Shown: positions 10,870 through 20,891, counted from the stretch's first letter. The stretch is 64,000 nt of DNA from Marisa cornuarietis (GCA_004794655.1 SMMW01000001.1:20904501-20968500), one strand, 5' to 3'. Made by a program: numbers and translations. The notes: a model not told the origin generated them from the sequence alone.

Positions 10870-11909
10870 TGACCTGTGCTCCCCCTTTTTTTTCAACTGC
10901 AACAGTGTGGCTTAGAAACATAAACAAGGGTATCTCCTTAAACAAGTACTATTTCTGCTATGTACTTAGGTTTGCTTGTTTCTTAAATGTGTACAGCACT
11001 TTACTTGTCACTTGTCTTGTTCGGTTTTGGATATACATGAGAAATCCAAAACAAGCACAGTGTGGGTGCAGGTTTTATCATCCACAAAATGCAAGGCTTT
11101 CTTTTTAGACCATTGATTAAAATTGCTGGGGGTTCTGAGACCCTCTCTTAAAGTAAATGAGGGCTCTCTCCCCCATAAAAAATATTGGTCTCCACCAGTG
11201 GTTGAAAAAAACTGCAGTAGTGTACGTTTGTTAATATTAACATAACCTTTATCTCTAGTGACATTTTGTATACAGTACTATGTCAACTTAAAAAATCAGA
11301 ACTCATGTCTGGTTTATTACAAAATATGCAAAAAACCTCTGAACTAAGCTCTCAAATTTTCTAATTCATAACACTGTGTGCTGTGATGCTTAATTGATTT
11401 TATCATGACATCCAATCAATGTTATGTATCTAATGGTAAATATGGAAGCTTTGTTTTTCGATTCCATCAATATAAAACTGTGAAAGCCAGCTTCAGAAAA
11501 CCAATGATGGCAAAAGTAACATAAATCTTAAGAAGCTGTTGACCACAATATAAAAGTTTCAGTCAAGCTCATTCAATACACTGTCAAGAGAAAGTGCACT
11601 ACTTTAATTTTTTTTAAGTAAAATAAGCTACAGATGAAAGGTAAGTCTTGCAAGCTGGGCAAAATCAGTACAAGGCCTGCCAATTCTCATTAAGTGCACA
11701 ACTTAGAATAGAAGGTACCAAATAAATGCTTACAATATAACTATTAAAATGTTCATTTCATATAAAAAATAAACGTAAGCTCATAAACTGCATCAGCAAT
11801 TCATAGATTAACTGTTCTTCTTGTACCTTCTACATATGTTTGATGTATGGAGGTACACCTTTTAAATAATGGTGCTCACTTAAAGTCTTCTTCATTGTTC
11901 ATTTTGGGA
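10870..11909. other. Intergenic AT-rich DNA
   Basis: No gene or mobile element recognised. The right end is the 3' flank of the minus-strand small ORFs. Confidence 0.4.
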
Positions 11910-12179
11910 TTATCCAACATCATGAACAAGTATCTTGCCATACCCCTCTTCATTCTCATAGCTCCATACAATATATGGAGAAACTATGGAGTATGAAGCG
12001 TAAGCGCTAAATAAAACACTATGAAAAAATGAAATGTTGGCATTATCTTCAAATTTGTTCAGAATTATTTTCTTTGGTCCTTTCAAACACCAGTCTGCAA
12101 AACTGTATGGACCGAAATTTGATAGATTAAACTTAAAAGAAGTAATTACAGGAACTTTATCTCGGAGAACAGGACTCAT
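11910..12179 (-). CDS. Unrecognised 89-aa ORF downstream of the mitoregulin-like ORF
   Basis: ATG at 12179, stop TAA at 11910. The protein starts MSPVLRDKVPVITSF, has one hydrophobic stretch (about residues 51-71, FFHSVLFSAYASYSIVSPYI) and ends YGKILVHDVG. Its ATG lies 96 bases after the stop of the 59-codon ORF, on the same strand but in a poor Kozak context (T at -3). It could be a second cistron of one mRNA, an exon of another gene, or a chance ORF. I do not recognise the family. Confidence 0.3.
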   Translation of the reverse strand: MSPVLRDKVPVITSFKFNLSNFGPYSFADWCLKGPKKIILNKFEDNANISFFHSVLFSAYASYSIVSPYIVWSYENEEGYGKILVHDVG

Positions 12180-12275
12180 CAAAGACGATTTGGCTCAATG
12201 TCATTTGTCGCTACACACACACAGTGACACAAGTAGTCGAAGGGCAGTACCAAGATTGTCAAGTAGTACACACTC

Positions 12276-12455
12276 TCATGTTGTCGACGCAAGTTCTAAC
12301 TGCTTTTTTGCTTCTTCAAACCGATATTTCAATCTGTCCTTTTTCCTCTGTAGGTACTTTACTCTCCAAGACTTGATTTTATAGCCTACGTAAACGCCGG
12401 CTGCAAATGTCACCACACATAAAACTATCGTCTGCCTCCCTGTAAATTCAGCCAT
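12276..12455 (-). CDS. MTLN: Mitoregulin-like mitochondrial microprotein, 59 aa
   Basis: A single-exon ORF with a good Kozak context (AAC before ATGG). It has the layout of vertebrate mitoregulin (about 56 aa): a short MAEFTGRQ head, one membrane segment (residues about 9-25, VLCVVTFAAGVYVGY), then a strongly basic amphipathic tail with RVKYLQRKKDRL and a KKQLELA end. Human mitoregulin has the same FA-GV--G membrane core, the R-YL--RK-RL basic motif and a K-LDLA ending. Mitoregulin sits in the inner mitochondrial membrane, binds cardiolipin and supports respiratory supercomplexes and lipid oxidation; that role here is inferred. An open frame continues upstream to 12620, but that part is SINE sequence. 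The SINE tRNA-like head begins about 60 bases upstream of the ATG. Confidence 0.8.
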   Translation of the reverse strand: MAEFTGRQTIVLCVVTFAAGVYVGYKIKSWRVKYLQRKKDRLKYRFEEAKKQLELASTT

Positions 12456-12515
12456 GTTGCTTCCTGGATAGGGGAGGTCACTCTCGATCCGTGTAACTGA
12501 GTTATCCATTGTCAT

Positions 12516-12693
12516 CGGTGGCCCGGTGGCGCAACGGTTAGCGCCTGTCACCACTGAAGTGAAGGTTGGGTGTCCTAGGTTCAGTTCTCGTCTCGGGCAC
12601 GCAGGTCTTTCTCTGCACATGGCATCTGTTTACAGGGCTGCTTGGTTTGTCTTGATATAGCCTTAGTTGCTGGCTCGGCGTAAAACACCAATT
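12516..12693 (+). mobile_element. tRNA-derived SINE
   Basis: Pol III promoter boxes are clear: A box TGGCGCAACGG at 12527-12537 and B box GGTTCAGTTCT at 12578-12588, the spacing of a tRNA. The head is followed by a core ending GATATAGCCTTAGTTGCTGG and CGGCGTAAAACACCA. The core recurs at 5665-5735. The CGGCGTAAAACACC tail resembles molluscan SINE families as I remember them. It lies just 5' of the mitoregulin-like ORF on the opposite strand, so it may overlap that gene's promoter or 5' UTR. Confidence 0.85.
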
Positions 12694-12949
12694 CTCTTCC
12701 CCGCCACCAGATACACACAAGCGATAATACAACGGCGTCACGTGATACGCACGGCGCACGTCGTGAGGACGGACTTCAGGACTTGTATTACATGCCCGTG
12801 CCGTGAGCGGACATTTTGTGCAGCAAGAGGATGATGTTGAACGTTTCCTCTAGCAATTGTTATGTGCGCCGATTCATGATAAGTTAGCCAGAAATAAATG
12901 TACGTGTGCTGTGAAAAAAAGCTAAATCGTTATTCGTGCCGGAGTAGCT

Positions 12950-14375
12950 AGAGGCTGCTAGTGGAAATCCCAGAAAGACTTTTGACATTGTGAACAGCTT
13001 GCTGGGTAAGAATGGAACTAAACCGGTTCTTCCTGAGGTGGATGACAAGTCAGCTGCTGATCAGCTGTCTTCTTTCTTTGACAAAAAGATAAAAGAAATT
13101 AGTGCTGCACTTGAGAGTGCAGCTGGTGAGTTACCAGAGTGTGAGGAAGACTATTCTGTGCCATTTGCTGGTGTTCCGCTGACTTCTTTCACGTGCATTG
13201 ATGAGAGTTATTTGAGGAAACTTGTAACGAAATTAACTAAAACTTCATGTGCTGTGGATCATATACCAACTAAATTTATTCTTCAACTTTTGGACATTCT
13301 ATTTCCTGTCATTTTGGACATTATTAATGCCAGTTTGAGAGCAGGATCTGTTCCATGGTGTTTTAAATAGGCTGTTGTGAAGCCCTTGCTGAGGAAGGCA
13401 AACATGGATCCATCTGACTATAAAAACTATCGTCCAGTATCAAATTTATGATATATTTCCAAGTTACTTGAGAGGGTGGTCACAGCTTATGACCCATTTT
13501 ATTACTTAGGGCTGCCTAGATAAATTTCAGTCAGCGTATCGTCCTGGCTTCAGCACAAAAACTGCACTTCGTGTGACCAATGACATTCTTTGTAGTGTCA
13601 ACTCTGGCAACCTAGTGCGTTTAGTACTACTTGACCTGAGTAGTGCGTTTGACCACCGCCTGCTGCTCCAGAGACTGTCGTCGGAGGCTGGTATCGAGGG
13701 CGCTGCGCTGCAGTGGATTGACTCCTATCTTGCCGATAGATCTCAGAGAGAGATTGTCGGCTCTGCAAGCTCTGAGGCAGTTCCTCTGGTGTGTGGTGTG
13801 CCACAGGGATCCGTTCTGGGACCTTTACTATTTTCTGTATACACTTCACAGCTTGGACGTGTGATTGAATGTTTTCAGATGGGACGTCAGTTCTTTGCTA
13901 ACGACACAGATTCTGAACAGTCCCTCCCCCCCCCCCGACCCAGCAGTGGCTAGGATTGCGCTTCAACGACTTGAATCTTGTTGTGTTGCGGTGAAGGCCT
14001 GGATGACCAGGAATCGTCTTAAACTCAACGACGACAAGACAGAAACGTTACTGTGCGGCCCCAGGGCCAGACGGGAGGAGATCGACATTAGTGATGTGCA
14101 GGTCGGTGACGCATCCATAGTCTTTGCTGACTGTGTGCGGGACCTAGGGCTCTTTATTGATGCAGAGCTTTCCATGTGCAACCATGTTAATTATGTTGTG
14201 GCAAAATCCTACTACTTTTTGAGGACTTTAGGTAGACTACGGCCCATGGTGACTCAGGCTGCTTCCAACTCACTTGCTGTGGCTGCCATCATATCGAGAC
14301 TGGACTACTGCAATAGTGCATTGTGGGGTATACCTGCTACGCAGTTAGATCTTCTTGCTCTTCTCCCCAATTAAT
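12950..14375 (+). mobile_element. CR1/L2-type non-LTR retrotransposon, degenerate (LINE-C)
   Basis: A second, clearly different family. Open blocks are 12990-13370 (linker before RT: DHIPTKFILQLLDILFP), 13573-13953 (SSAFDHRLLLQRL, GVPQGSVLGPLLF) and 13865-14374 (KLNDDKTETLLCG to ISRLDYCNSALWG). The catalytic box reads FANDT instead of FADDT. A run of C bases near 13926-13936 joins two overlapping frames, so slippage there probably caused the frameshift. TAG at 13368 and a stop after NYRPVSNL break the rest. The 3' end is lost at about 14375. Confidence 0.88.
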
Positions 14376-14653
14376 TCCTGAAATCCTCACACCAAATTTA
14401 ACTGATACAATATATTTCCCATCAAAACTTCTATACCTCTTATCAATAACCACATTATATTATACATTCACATTATCACACTTCTTTCTAGAACCATTGA
14501 TAATAAAAAACATTCCATACCTTGACTATTCAAGGAATTACATTTTCTCCCCTGTCTCTTTCACACAGAACGTACTCCTATGTCCTTCCACTAGGACGTT
14601 TGGTCGGGGATTCCATAAATCAGTTCACCTCACTCGCAGGTGCTACCGTTACT
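14376..14653. other. Unassigned sequence between LINE-C and a palindrome
   Basis: AT-rich, with no coding signal that I trust. It may belong to the same unclassified repeat as the palindrome at 14654-14693. Confidence 0.3.
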
Positions 14654-14693
14654 ACCACGGAATTATATAACTCGAATTATATAACTCCGTGGT
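14654..14693. repeat. 40-bp near-perfect palindrome
   Basis: Left arm ACCACGGAATTATATAACTC and right arm GAATTATATAACTCCGTGGT pair at 18 of 20 positions with no loop. The outer AACTCCGTGGTT part is shared with another palindrome at 19094-19126. About 65-75 bases to the right of each palindrome lies an AAAGGGGAA...TAACTCCAG block, so both may be ends of one unclassified repeat family. Confidence 0.75.
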
Positions 14694-14786
14694 TACTACT
14701 TTACTCAGGCACACGCTCTCTCCCTGAACCGTACTCACATCATGCGTTCGCATAAAGGGGAACTAACTCCAGTTCCTATAGATACT

Positions 14787-14815
14787 GTCACGGTCGATCC
14801 GTGACATCATCATCA
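14787..14815. repeat. Hairpin followed by a (CAT)n run
   Basis: GTCACGG and CCGTGAC are perfect 7-bp arms around a TCGAT loop, directly followed by five CAT units. This looks like the end of a retroelement, but I cannot say which one. Confidence 0.5.
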
Positions 14816-14961
14816 TCATCATGATTTTATTTAGGATAGAGAAAAAAATAGCTTACTTTCAATTAAAATGTTTCAGCTTAGTTTCTACACACAAATGCAA
14901 GCTCATGTAAAGGAAATGTCTTTATCAAAATGTATTAACAATTAATAAACTGCACAGCTTC

Positions 14962-17383
14962 CAGTTTTCAGACCCACTCGGTCATTACAAAATGTGGATA
15001 GACTAGCATTCAAAGCACAGCTGCAGATGGCGCTCCTCCAACCACCTTCTGCCGAGCAACTTGACTGTGTTTTGCGTCGAGTAGTTGATGACCACGCCCC
15101 TGTGTCTCGACGTCTGATGCGCCAGTCTAAATGTGCGCCTTGGCATTCACAGATCCGTGTCGAACTCCGTGACCTGAAGCGCACGCGCCGGCGAGCTGAA
15201 CGTGTTTGGCGGAAGACTGGACTCGCCATCCACAAAGAAATTTATAATGCCGCAAAGCGCAGCGTTGCAAAATGCATTTATGCGGCTAAAGCATCATATC
15301 TTCAGGGCCAAATAATTAACTGCACCTCCTCCAAAAAGCTCTTTGCTATCTGCTCTCAAATGACTGGATCTAAGACAGCAACACCACTGCCTACTGCCTA
15401 CCCTGCTTCACTGCTGCCGCAAGTTTTTAGTGATTATTTCACCAGCAAGATATTGGACATTCGATCATCTTTAGACTCTGTGTCAGTGCTTGACAGCATC
15501 TCCTGTGATGTCCTCCCAGGATGCTCCATGTCCAAGTTCCTACCAGTCTCTGAGACCGATGTGAAAGCGGTTATCCTAAAAGCTAAACCAACAACTTGCG
15601 AGTTAGATCCGATGCCCACGAGCCTTCTGCTCGAGTGTCTAGATACTCTACTTCCTGCCATCACTAATATTGTAAATGTCAGCCTGTCGTCAGGTGTTTT
15701 CCCATCTTTGTTCAAAAATGCGGTGGTGAGGCCACTTCTAAAGAAATCCACGCTTGACGTCAATGTGCTGAACAACTACCGTCCAGTTTCCAACTTGTCT
15801 TTTCTCTCTAAGATCATAGAGAAAATAGTTTTGACACAGCTCTGGGCCTACTTACAAGAGCACCATCTTATCCCACAAGCTCAGTCGGCGTATAGACCTT
15901 TCCACAGCACCGAGACCACTCTTATTAAAGTGACAACAGACATATTATCTGCTCTTGACAGTGGTGATGTCTCTCCATTAACCCTACTGGACCTGTCTGC
16001 TGCATTTGACACTATAGACCACTCTCTGCTTCTTCACAGACTTCACACCCTCTACGGGATTTCTGGACCTGCCCTCTCATGGTTCAACTCCTATCTCACT
16101 GATAGGACCCAGACTGTGTCAGTTGATGGTCAGACATCTCGCCCTGCTTCACTTTTCTGTGGTGTTCCCCAAGGCTCAGTACTTGGCCCAGTTCTGTTCA
16201 TCCTGTATACTAAGCCCCTTTCATCATGCATCCGGTCTCACCAGGTTTCTCATCAATCCTATGCTGATGACACGCAGCTTTACTGTTCCACTCCGCCGGC
16301 TGAGTCTTACTCTGCTATTAGCTCTATAGAAGCTTGTATCAGTGATGTCAAGGGCTGGATGCTAAAAAACAAGCTTAAACTAAATGATGATAAAACGGAA
16401 GCCCTCTTGTGCCATAGAAGAAGACATCAACCTTCACTCGTCAGTCTGCCCAATCACATCAAGGTGGGCGACAGCAACATCACCTTCACGTCATCTGTTA
16501 GGAATCTGGGATTTATTGTCACTGATGACATGACACTCGATAGACATGTAGCATCTGTCTGTCGGTCTGCCTATTATGAGCTCCGTAAGATCAGTGCTAT
16601 CCGTCACTTTCTCTCTACACGTGCTACCAACACTCTTGTCTGTGCGTTTGTTCTTTCTCGACTTAACTACTGCAACTCCTTGCTGGCAGGCTGCCCTGAC
16701 TACCTCATTCAGAGACTCCAGAAAGTACAGAACTCTGCTGCGCGTCTGGTGCTTAGAGCAAGGAAACGGGACCATGTCACTCCTCTCCTTCGTTTTCTAC
16801 ACTGGCTCCCCATCCGTTCTCGCATTCAGTACAAACTGTCTGTGCTGTGTTTTAATTTCTTTGCTGGCTCCTGTCCTGTCTATTTCTCTGAACTTCTCAT
16901 CCCTTACTCTCCGGCCAGACAACTACGCTCTTCGTCTGACGACCGTATCCTAACTGTTCCTGTCACCAGAACAACAACATATGGTCACAGGACTTTTGGC
17001 TACTGTGCTGCAAAACAATGGAACTCTCTTCCTTTCCATATCCGCCACCTTCCTACAACTGAATCTTTCAAATCTGCACTGAAAACGCACCTCTTCCTTG
17101 AGCATTTCTCCTAACACAGTCCACACAATGCTCGTCCTTCTTAACCCCGCCCCCTTCCCTCTTGCTACTTTACCCATCTTTCTCGCAGAATCACTATATT
17201 TTTCTGTTCCTGTTACTTGATGCCTTTTAATGTTTTCTGTTTCGTCAGTACTGTCGTTTTCTTTCGTCCCCTTTGTTCTGTGTCTACTTAGTCCACGTCT
17301 CTTCCTCGTTTTAAGCGCTAAGAGCATGCTCTCTGTGAGTGTGAATATGCGCTATAAAAATCTTCACTATTATTATTATTATT
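14962..17383 (+). mobile_element. CR1/L2-type non-LTR retrotransposon with intact RT, 5'-truncated (LINE-A copy 2)
   Basis: The best preserved copy of the LINE-A family. ACAGCTTC at 14954-14961 and again at 17384-17391 is a likely 8-bp target-site duplication. The 3' UTR carries the family signature (TTTTAAGCGCTAAGAGCATG, then GCGCTATAAAAATCTTCA) and ends in an (ATT)n tail. The endonuclease domain is missing, so the insert is 5'-truncated and probably cannot move by itself. Intact coding and a clear duplication suggest it is young compared with the other LINE debris here. Confidence 0.93.
14994..17114 (+). CDS. Reverse transcriptase of LINE-A copy 2 (ORF2 C-terminal part)
   Basis: Uninterrupted frame, open from 14949, of about 700 codons; no real start codon is needed because the element is truncated. 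In order: a linker with basic helices, RT motifs beginning with NYRPVSNLSFLSKIIEK (about residue 259), QSAYRPFHSTETTLIKV, LLDLSAAFDTIDH, GVPQGSVLGPVLFILYT, the catalytic YADDTQLY (about residue 422), LKLNDDKTE, then the thumb and C-terminal region ending WNSLPFHIRHL and LKTHLFLEHFS. These are the marks of the CR1/L2 supergroup. No endonuclease or RNase H is present in this fragment. Confidence 0.92.
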   Translation: MDRLAFKAQLQMALLQPPSAEQLDCVLRRVVDDHAPVSRRLMRQSKCAPWHSQIRVELRDLKRTRRRAERVWRKTGLAIHKEIYNAAKRSVAKCIYAAKASYLQGQIINCTSSKKLFAICSQMTGSKTATPLPTAYPASLLPQVFSDYFTSKILDIRSSLDSVSVLDSISCDVLPGCSMSKFLPVSETDVKAVILKAKPTTCELDPMPTSLLLECLDTLLPAITNIVNVSLSSGVFPSLFKNAVVRPLLKKSTLDVNVLNNYRPVSNLSFLSKIIEKIVLTQLWAYLQEHHLIPQAQSAYRPFHSTETTLIKVTTDILSALDSGDVSPLTLLDLSAAFDTIDHSLLLHRLHTLYGISGPALSWFNSYLTDRTQTVSVDGQTSRPASLFCGVPQGSVLGPVLFILYTKPLSSCIRSHQVSHQSYADDTQLYCSTPPAESYSAISSIEACISDVKGWMLKNKLKLNDDKTEALLCHRRRHQPSLVSLPNHIKVGDSNITFTSSVRNLGFIVTDDMTLDRHVASVCRSAYYELRKISAIRHFLSTRATNTLVCAFVLSRLNYCNSLLAGCPDYLIQRLQKVQNSAARLVLRARKRDHVTPLLRFLHWLPIRSRIQYKLSVLCFNFFAGSCPVYFSELLIPYSPARQLRSSSDDRILTVPVTRTTTYGHRTFGYCAAKQWNSLPFHIRHLPTTESFKSALKTHLFLEHFS

Positions 17384-17391
17384 ACAGCTTC

Positions 17392-18189
17392 AAAAATAAA
17401 ATTAGCCAATTAGTTAGAGGAATATATATATATCCAATATTAAAACATATTTTAGGTATGTAAACTATAAACGTTAGAAATATAATTACACAAGAAAGTA
17501 TGTGGAATGTATAGTCAGAATGCACAGTAGTCATCTGATGTAAAGTGGGATTCTAAAAACCTGTTTTGACGGTCTACTATATAGTGCATTTCATTGCTCG
17601 TACAACAGTGCTTTTACATTTGGTTCATTGTGAGGGTAAGTGGACAACCCTCTTAAACCCAGAGTGGGGTCTCTAACACCTCACCCCACAACAACCACTA
17701 CAACGACCTATGAGTGGGGGAACCACCTTTACGTCCTACCTTTTTTTTTTTTAACTCATGATGACGAGAAGGCTGATAAGACAAAGAGCAAAGACTCCGC
17801 CCAAGACCCAGCGTTAACGCAACAATAAAAAGAATCCTGAAGGTAAAAATGCACTCATGCTGCATGCATTTGCCCATCAGAAGCCACTCACAAAATCAGT
17901 TATTGTGGCCAAAACCCCGTCTGTTGTAAGAGTAATTTATGGATCCGCTAATGAAAGTTAATTATTAGGTTATGCATCGTTGATTTGCCCCAGCAGTTTC
18001 ATATTCAAGGAAAACTTGTAAGAAACGCGTCTTGTCTTTCTAGGCTGCCTGTGGTATCTGATACCACTCTAGGTATATATATATCAAATACTTATAGTAG
18101 CCCACGTGCATTTCGTCAGGATGCATAAAATTATCCCTCTAACGATTAGAAGAAAACGATAACCGTTTTGCCATCTATACCACAATTCC
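17392..18189. other. Spacer with one perfect hairpin
   Basis: No gene recognised. GTGGTATC and GATACCAC form perfect 8-bp arms around one base at 18051-18067. The part from about 17640 to 17830 (ACAACAACCACTACAACGACC and a short frame ending DPALTQQ) might be the 5' end of a retroelement, but this is weak. Confidence 0.35.
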
Positions 18190-18950
18190 ATATTTCACAG
18201 CCAAGGACGAATACGGCGGTACAAGCAAGAAAGCCCTGGCGCTTGCCATGCTAAAAGAATAGTACCATCAAGAAGAATGGATACGGGCTTACACGGGCCA
18301 GAGACGGACGTGCCATCCCAAACGGAGGAGCTGGGAAATGCATTCTGTACCCTGACGGACACAAGCAGACGGTAGCCATACCAACAGGCTCTCACTGCAC
18401 CAACTACAGAGCTGAAGCTGAAGCTGAAGCCATGATCTGCACAGTGAACAGTGTCAGCAGCAGAGCAAGTTCAGACTCTCAGAGGGGTGTTCCTAACAGA
18501 TGTCATGTCTGTGCTGCAAACCGTCAGCAATAATCGGATACCTTAGCTGACAGCAACACTGAAAAATATTAATTGTCTAAAAACGACACTGCAGTGGATG
18601 TCCTCACACAGCGGTGTTGAAGACAATGAGCAGGCTGACAGAATGTCAAAACTTAAGGCTGAAGACAGGATGGATTAAAAAGATTTCAGCCTAACAGAAA
18701 TGAAGACCATCATCAAGACTTCACACAGACCACTCCAGCCACCAGACAGCTATCATGTTAGAGCAGGTGGTAATGTTCCGCCTCTGACCAGGGACCAACA
18801 GGCTAAAGCACCACCTTTACAGGAAACTACATCTGGTGTCATGTTGGTTTGGTCGTCTCCAGTGCCCCTCGACACCAAGCGTGACGTTTCATCACAAGAG
18901 CTGGCCTCCAAGTGTAACAAAAACAGGCGAACGACAACAACAACAACATA
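18190..18950 (+). mobile_element. Degenerate non-LTR retrotransposon with RNase H domain (I/Nimb-like)
   Basis: Frame-hopping translation gives the RNase H signature: WIRAYT, then GGAGNAFCTLTDGHKQTV-like sequence, then HCTNYRAEAEAMI (the conserved Glu), then VFLTDVMSVLQ (the second Asp), then LQWMSSHSGVEDNEQADRMSK-like sequence. This is followed by EMKTIIKTSHRP and a decayed cysteine-rich end. Such an RNase H plus C-terminal zinc-binding end is typical of I-superfamily LINEs. The copy ends near a CAACAACAACAACA run at about 18937-18950. Frameshifts and stops are frequent. Confidence 0.72.
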
Positions 18951-19093
18951 CAATTATCACCTCCAACATGTTGAAAAGAGCCATGTTAAATAATAAAAAA
19001 TTAGCCTTCTCTGATGACAATCTGCTACCGATTGATCTCAAACTAAATAATTTTATATCGGTGGTTACATCCCTAAAGCGTCACCAAAACTCT

Positions 19094-19126
19094 AACCATA
19101 GAGTTACATTATAGAACTCCGTGGTT
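19094..19126. repeat. Imperfect palindrome related to the one at 14654
   Basis: AACCATAGAGTT and AACTCCGTGGTT are inverted arms (10 of 12 pair) around ACATTATAG. The right arm is shared with the palindrome at 14654-14693. An AAAGGGGAA...TTACTCCAG block follows about 50 bases on. Confidence 0.6.
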
Positions 19127-19772
19127 ACAATCGAACACACCCCTTGGCATTTGCTGGTTTAATATATTTGAAAGGGGAAAGTAAGTTACTCCAGCCAAGA
19201 TATCCACACACGACCCATTATCTTCAGAATCTTAGGTGACAATAAAGCGCTTATTGCCACTGCGTAGCGGACAGAGAGTCGACCCCTCAGTATACCTATC
19301 GATGGTCAAATTGGGTGCGAAGGCAGACTCATGGGTTGTGAAGTTTTTCTGGTCGTCAACAAAGGTCACACAGCCCGTGTGATCAACCTGCGACTTTGAC
19401 ACCGACCCTTCGTCCGCCCTTGAGGAACGGTCGACAACGATAATACTTTGCGATAGGATGTACTGAAGAGGCTGACTGACAGTGACTACGGCGATAATAT
19501 GACGGAGATTTATCACCAACATCGCCCCCTTCCCCATTATCTCCAACCGTTATCGCTCTTTTCACCAAGAGCTAGAAAGATGTAGGTGGTTCGTGGTCTC
19601 GACTTATCGATGTCACTAAACGTGTACATGCAAGATTCCACGTGGTCTACGCTCACTCACATGACCCCTACCCTACCGTGTCTGGGTTCTTTCTTTGCAC
19701 CGACCCTCGTCGATCTGTTCTTGACTCAAGCACCTTCCAGAGCTCCAGGACTGTTGAGAACCACGTGTATCT
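19127..19772. other. GC-richer block, possible promoter and 5' UTR
   Basis: Base composition is richer in C and G, with many CGs, than the flanks, as at a promoter or first exon. A minus-strand open frame at 19232-19546 (about 100 codons, with ILSQSIIVVDRSSRADEG) has protein-like composition but matches nothing I know. It may be an exon, a decayed element or chance. Confidence 0.3.
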
Positions 19773-19904
19773 ATGGCTGTTACAGGCGGTAACTACACCA
19801 CAACCACAGTCGTGGTTGTTGGCGTTGCGGCAGCTTTGGTAGGCTTCCTCATCGGCTACAAGGTGCGAGACAGATCGGCATCCAAGGGAGGCAGGTCCAG
19901 CTAA
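19773..19904 (+). CDS. Small single-pass membrane protein ORF, 43 aa
   Basis: ATG at 19773, stop TAA at 19902-19904. The head is MAVTGGNYTTTT, then a membrane segment (about residues 13-29, VVVVGVAAALVGFLIGY), then a basic tail KVRDRSASKGGRSS. The layout (short head, one membrane helix ending in GYK, basic tail) is like the mitoregulin-like ORF at 12276-12455 and other mitochondrial microproteins. The sequence similarity is too short to prove kinship. A donor-like AAG|GTGCGA lies inside, so the frame could instead be the first exon of a longer gene. It sits at the end of a GC-richer block that could be a promoter. Confidence 0.4.
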   Translation: MAVTGGNYTTTTVVVVGVAAALVGFLIGYKVRDRSASKGGRSS

Positions 19905-20891
19905 TATTTACGCCCGTTCCAGGTTAGTTTACCGAGCACACATTTTATGGTCACTTTTGAAGCTGTTGTCGTTCATTTAACGTGTCCACCGAAGTACAGT
20001 TAAAGTCTAGGTTTTGTGCAGTTTGAAGTCCTAATAAGATATAGGTAATCTGTAATACGCAACAAACAAGTTATATCTATTCTACCGTCTTTTTACATGT
20101 TGGCTGTCGTTTCTGTCGCTTCAAAACAGCTCATTCATTTCTATGTCTGTCTCTTGCTGTCAGAATGATGGCTATAACCGTTCAAATGCTCAAAAGAGAT
20201 AAGTAACATACGTTTCGGATTACTGAAAGTAAATCTGTCGATTATTGATATTTGTAATGCGTATAAACAAGTTGCGTGAAAATACTAGTCTGAGGGGGCC
20301 GAAGTTAAATCATCAGAAAGCTGTATTGATTAACAAAAGTGTTCTGGAAAGCAGAAAAAGCTAATGTAACATATTTATAAGCAGACTGTCGCTTCGGCAA
20401 GAGAGTGCAAAAACGTCTGCACCTGATTTATCGGTAAAGGTGAAAGGTGGTCAGAGGCTATGGCACCGCCGTGCCCCAAACTCAGTTAACCGTGAGCGGG
20501 GCACCCGGTAATTCGGTAAAACAAAGTTTACTTGTCACCTCTAAAGAATCCTAATTTAAGATCGGGGTTCAGATCGGAACACATTCCATATATGACACCT
20601 ATTTGTAGGGCTGACCGGGGACGGGGAGGATTTTCTTCAGCTTACGCCACCTATACGGACTGGCAGTATTATATCATACATCGTTGCTTCTGAAAACCAT
20701 AACTGGTGGCATTTTTGTTAGTCGTGGCCTCGTGGGGATAGTCTCGTGGATTTTGAAGGAGAGGGAGGGAGGACAGAAAGGATTATGAGCGTCGTCTTCA
20801 TATATCATTTTTAATTATCGTCACGAAAGAGGCGAGGTATTACAAGGAAAATAAATGTCAATCACAGCCCCTTATTTCATTTGTATAGCAA

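Noticed and set aside
12456..12620. Upstream extension of the mitoregulin-like ORF
   Set aside because: The frame stays open, but most of this part is SINE sequence and the ATG at 12455 gives the family's normal N-terminus and a good Kozak context.
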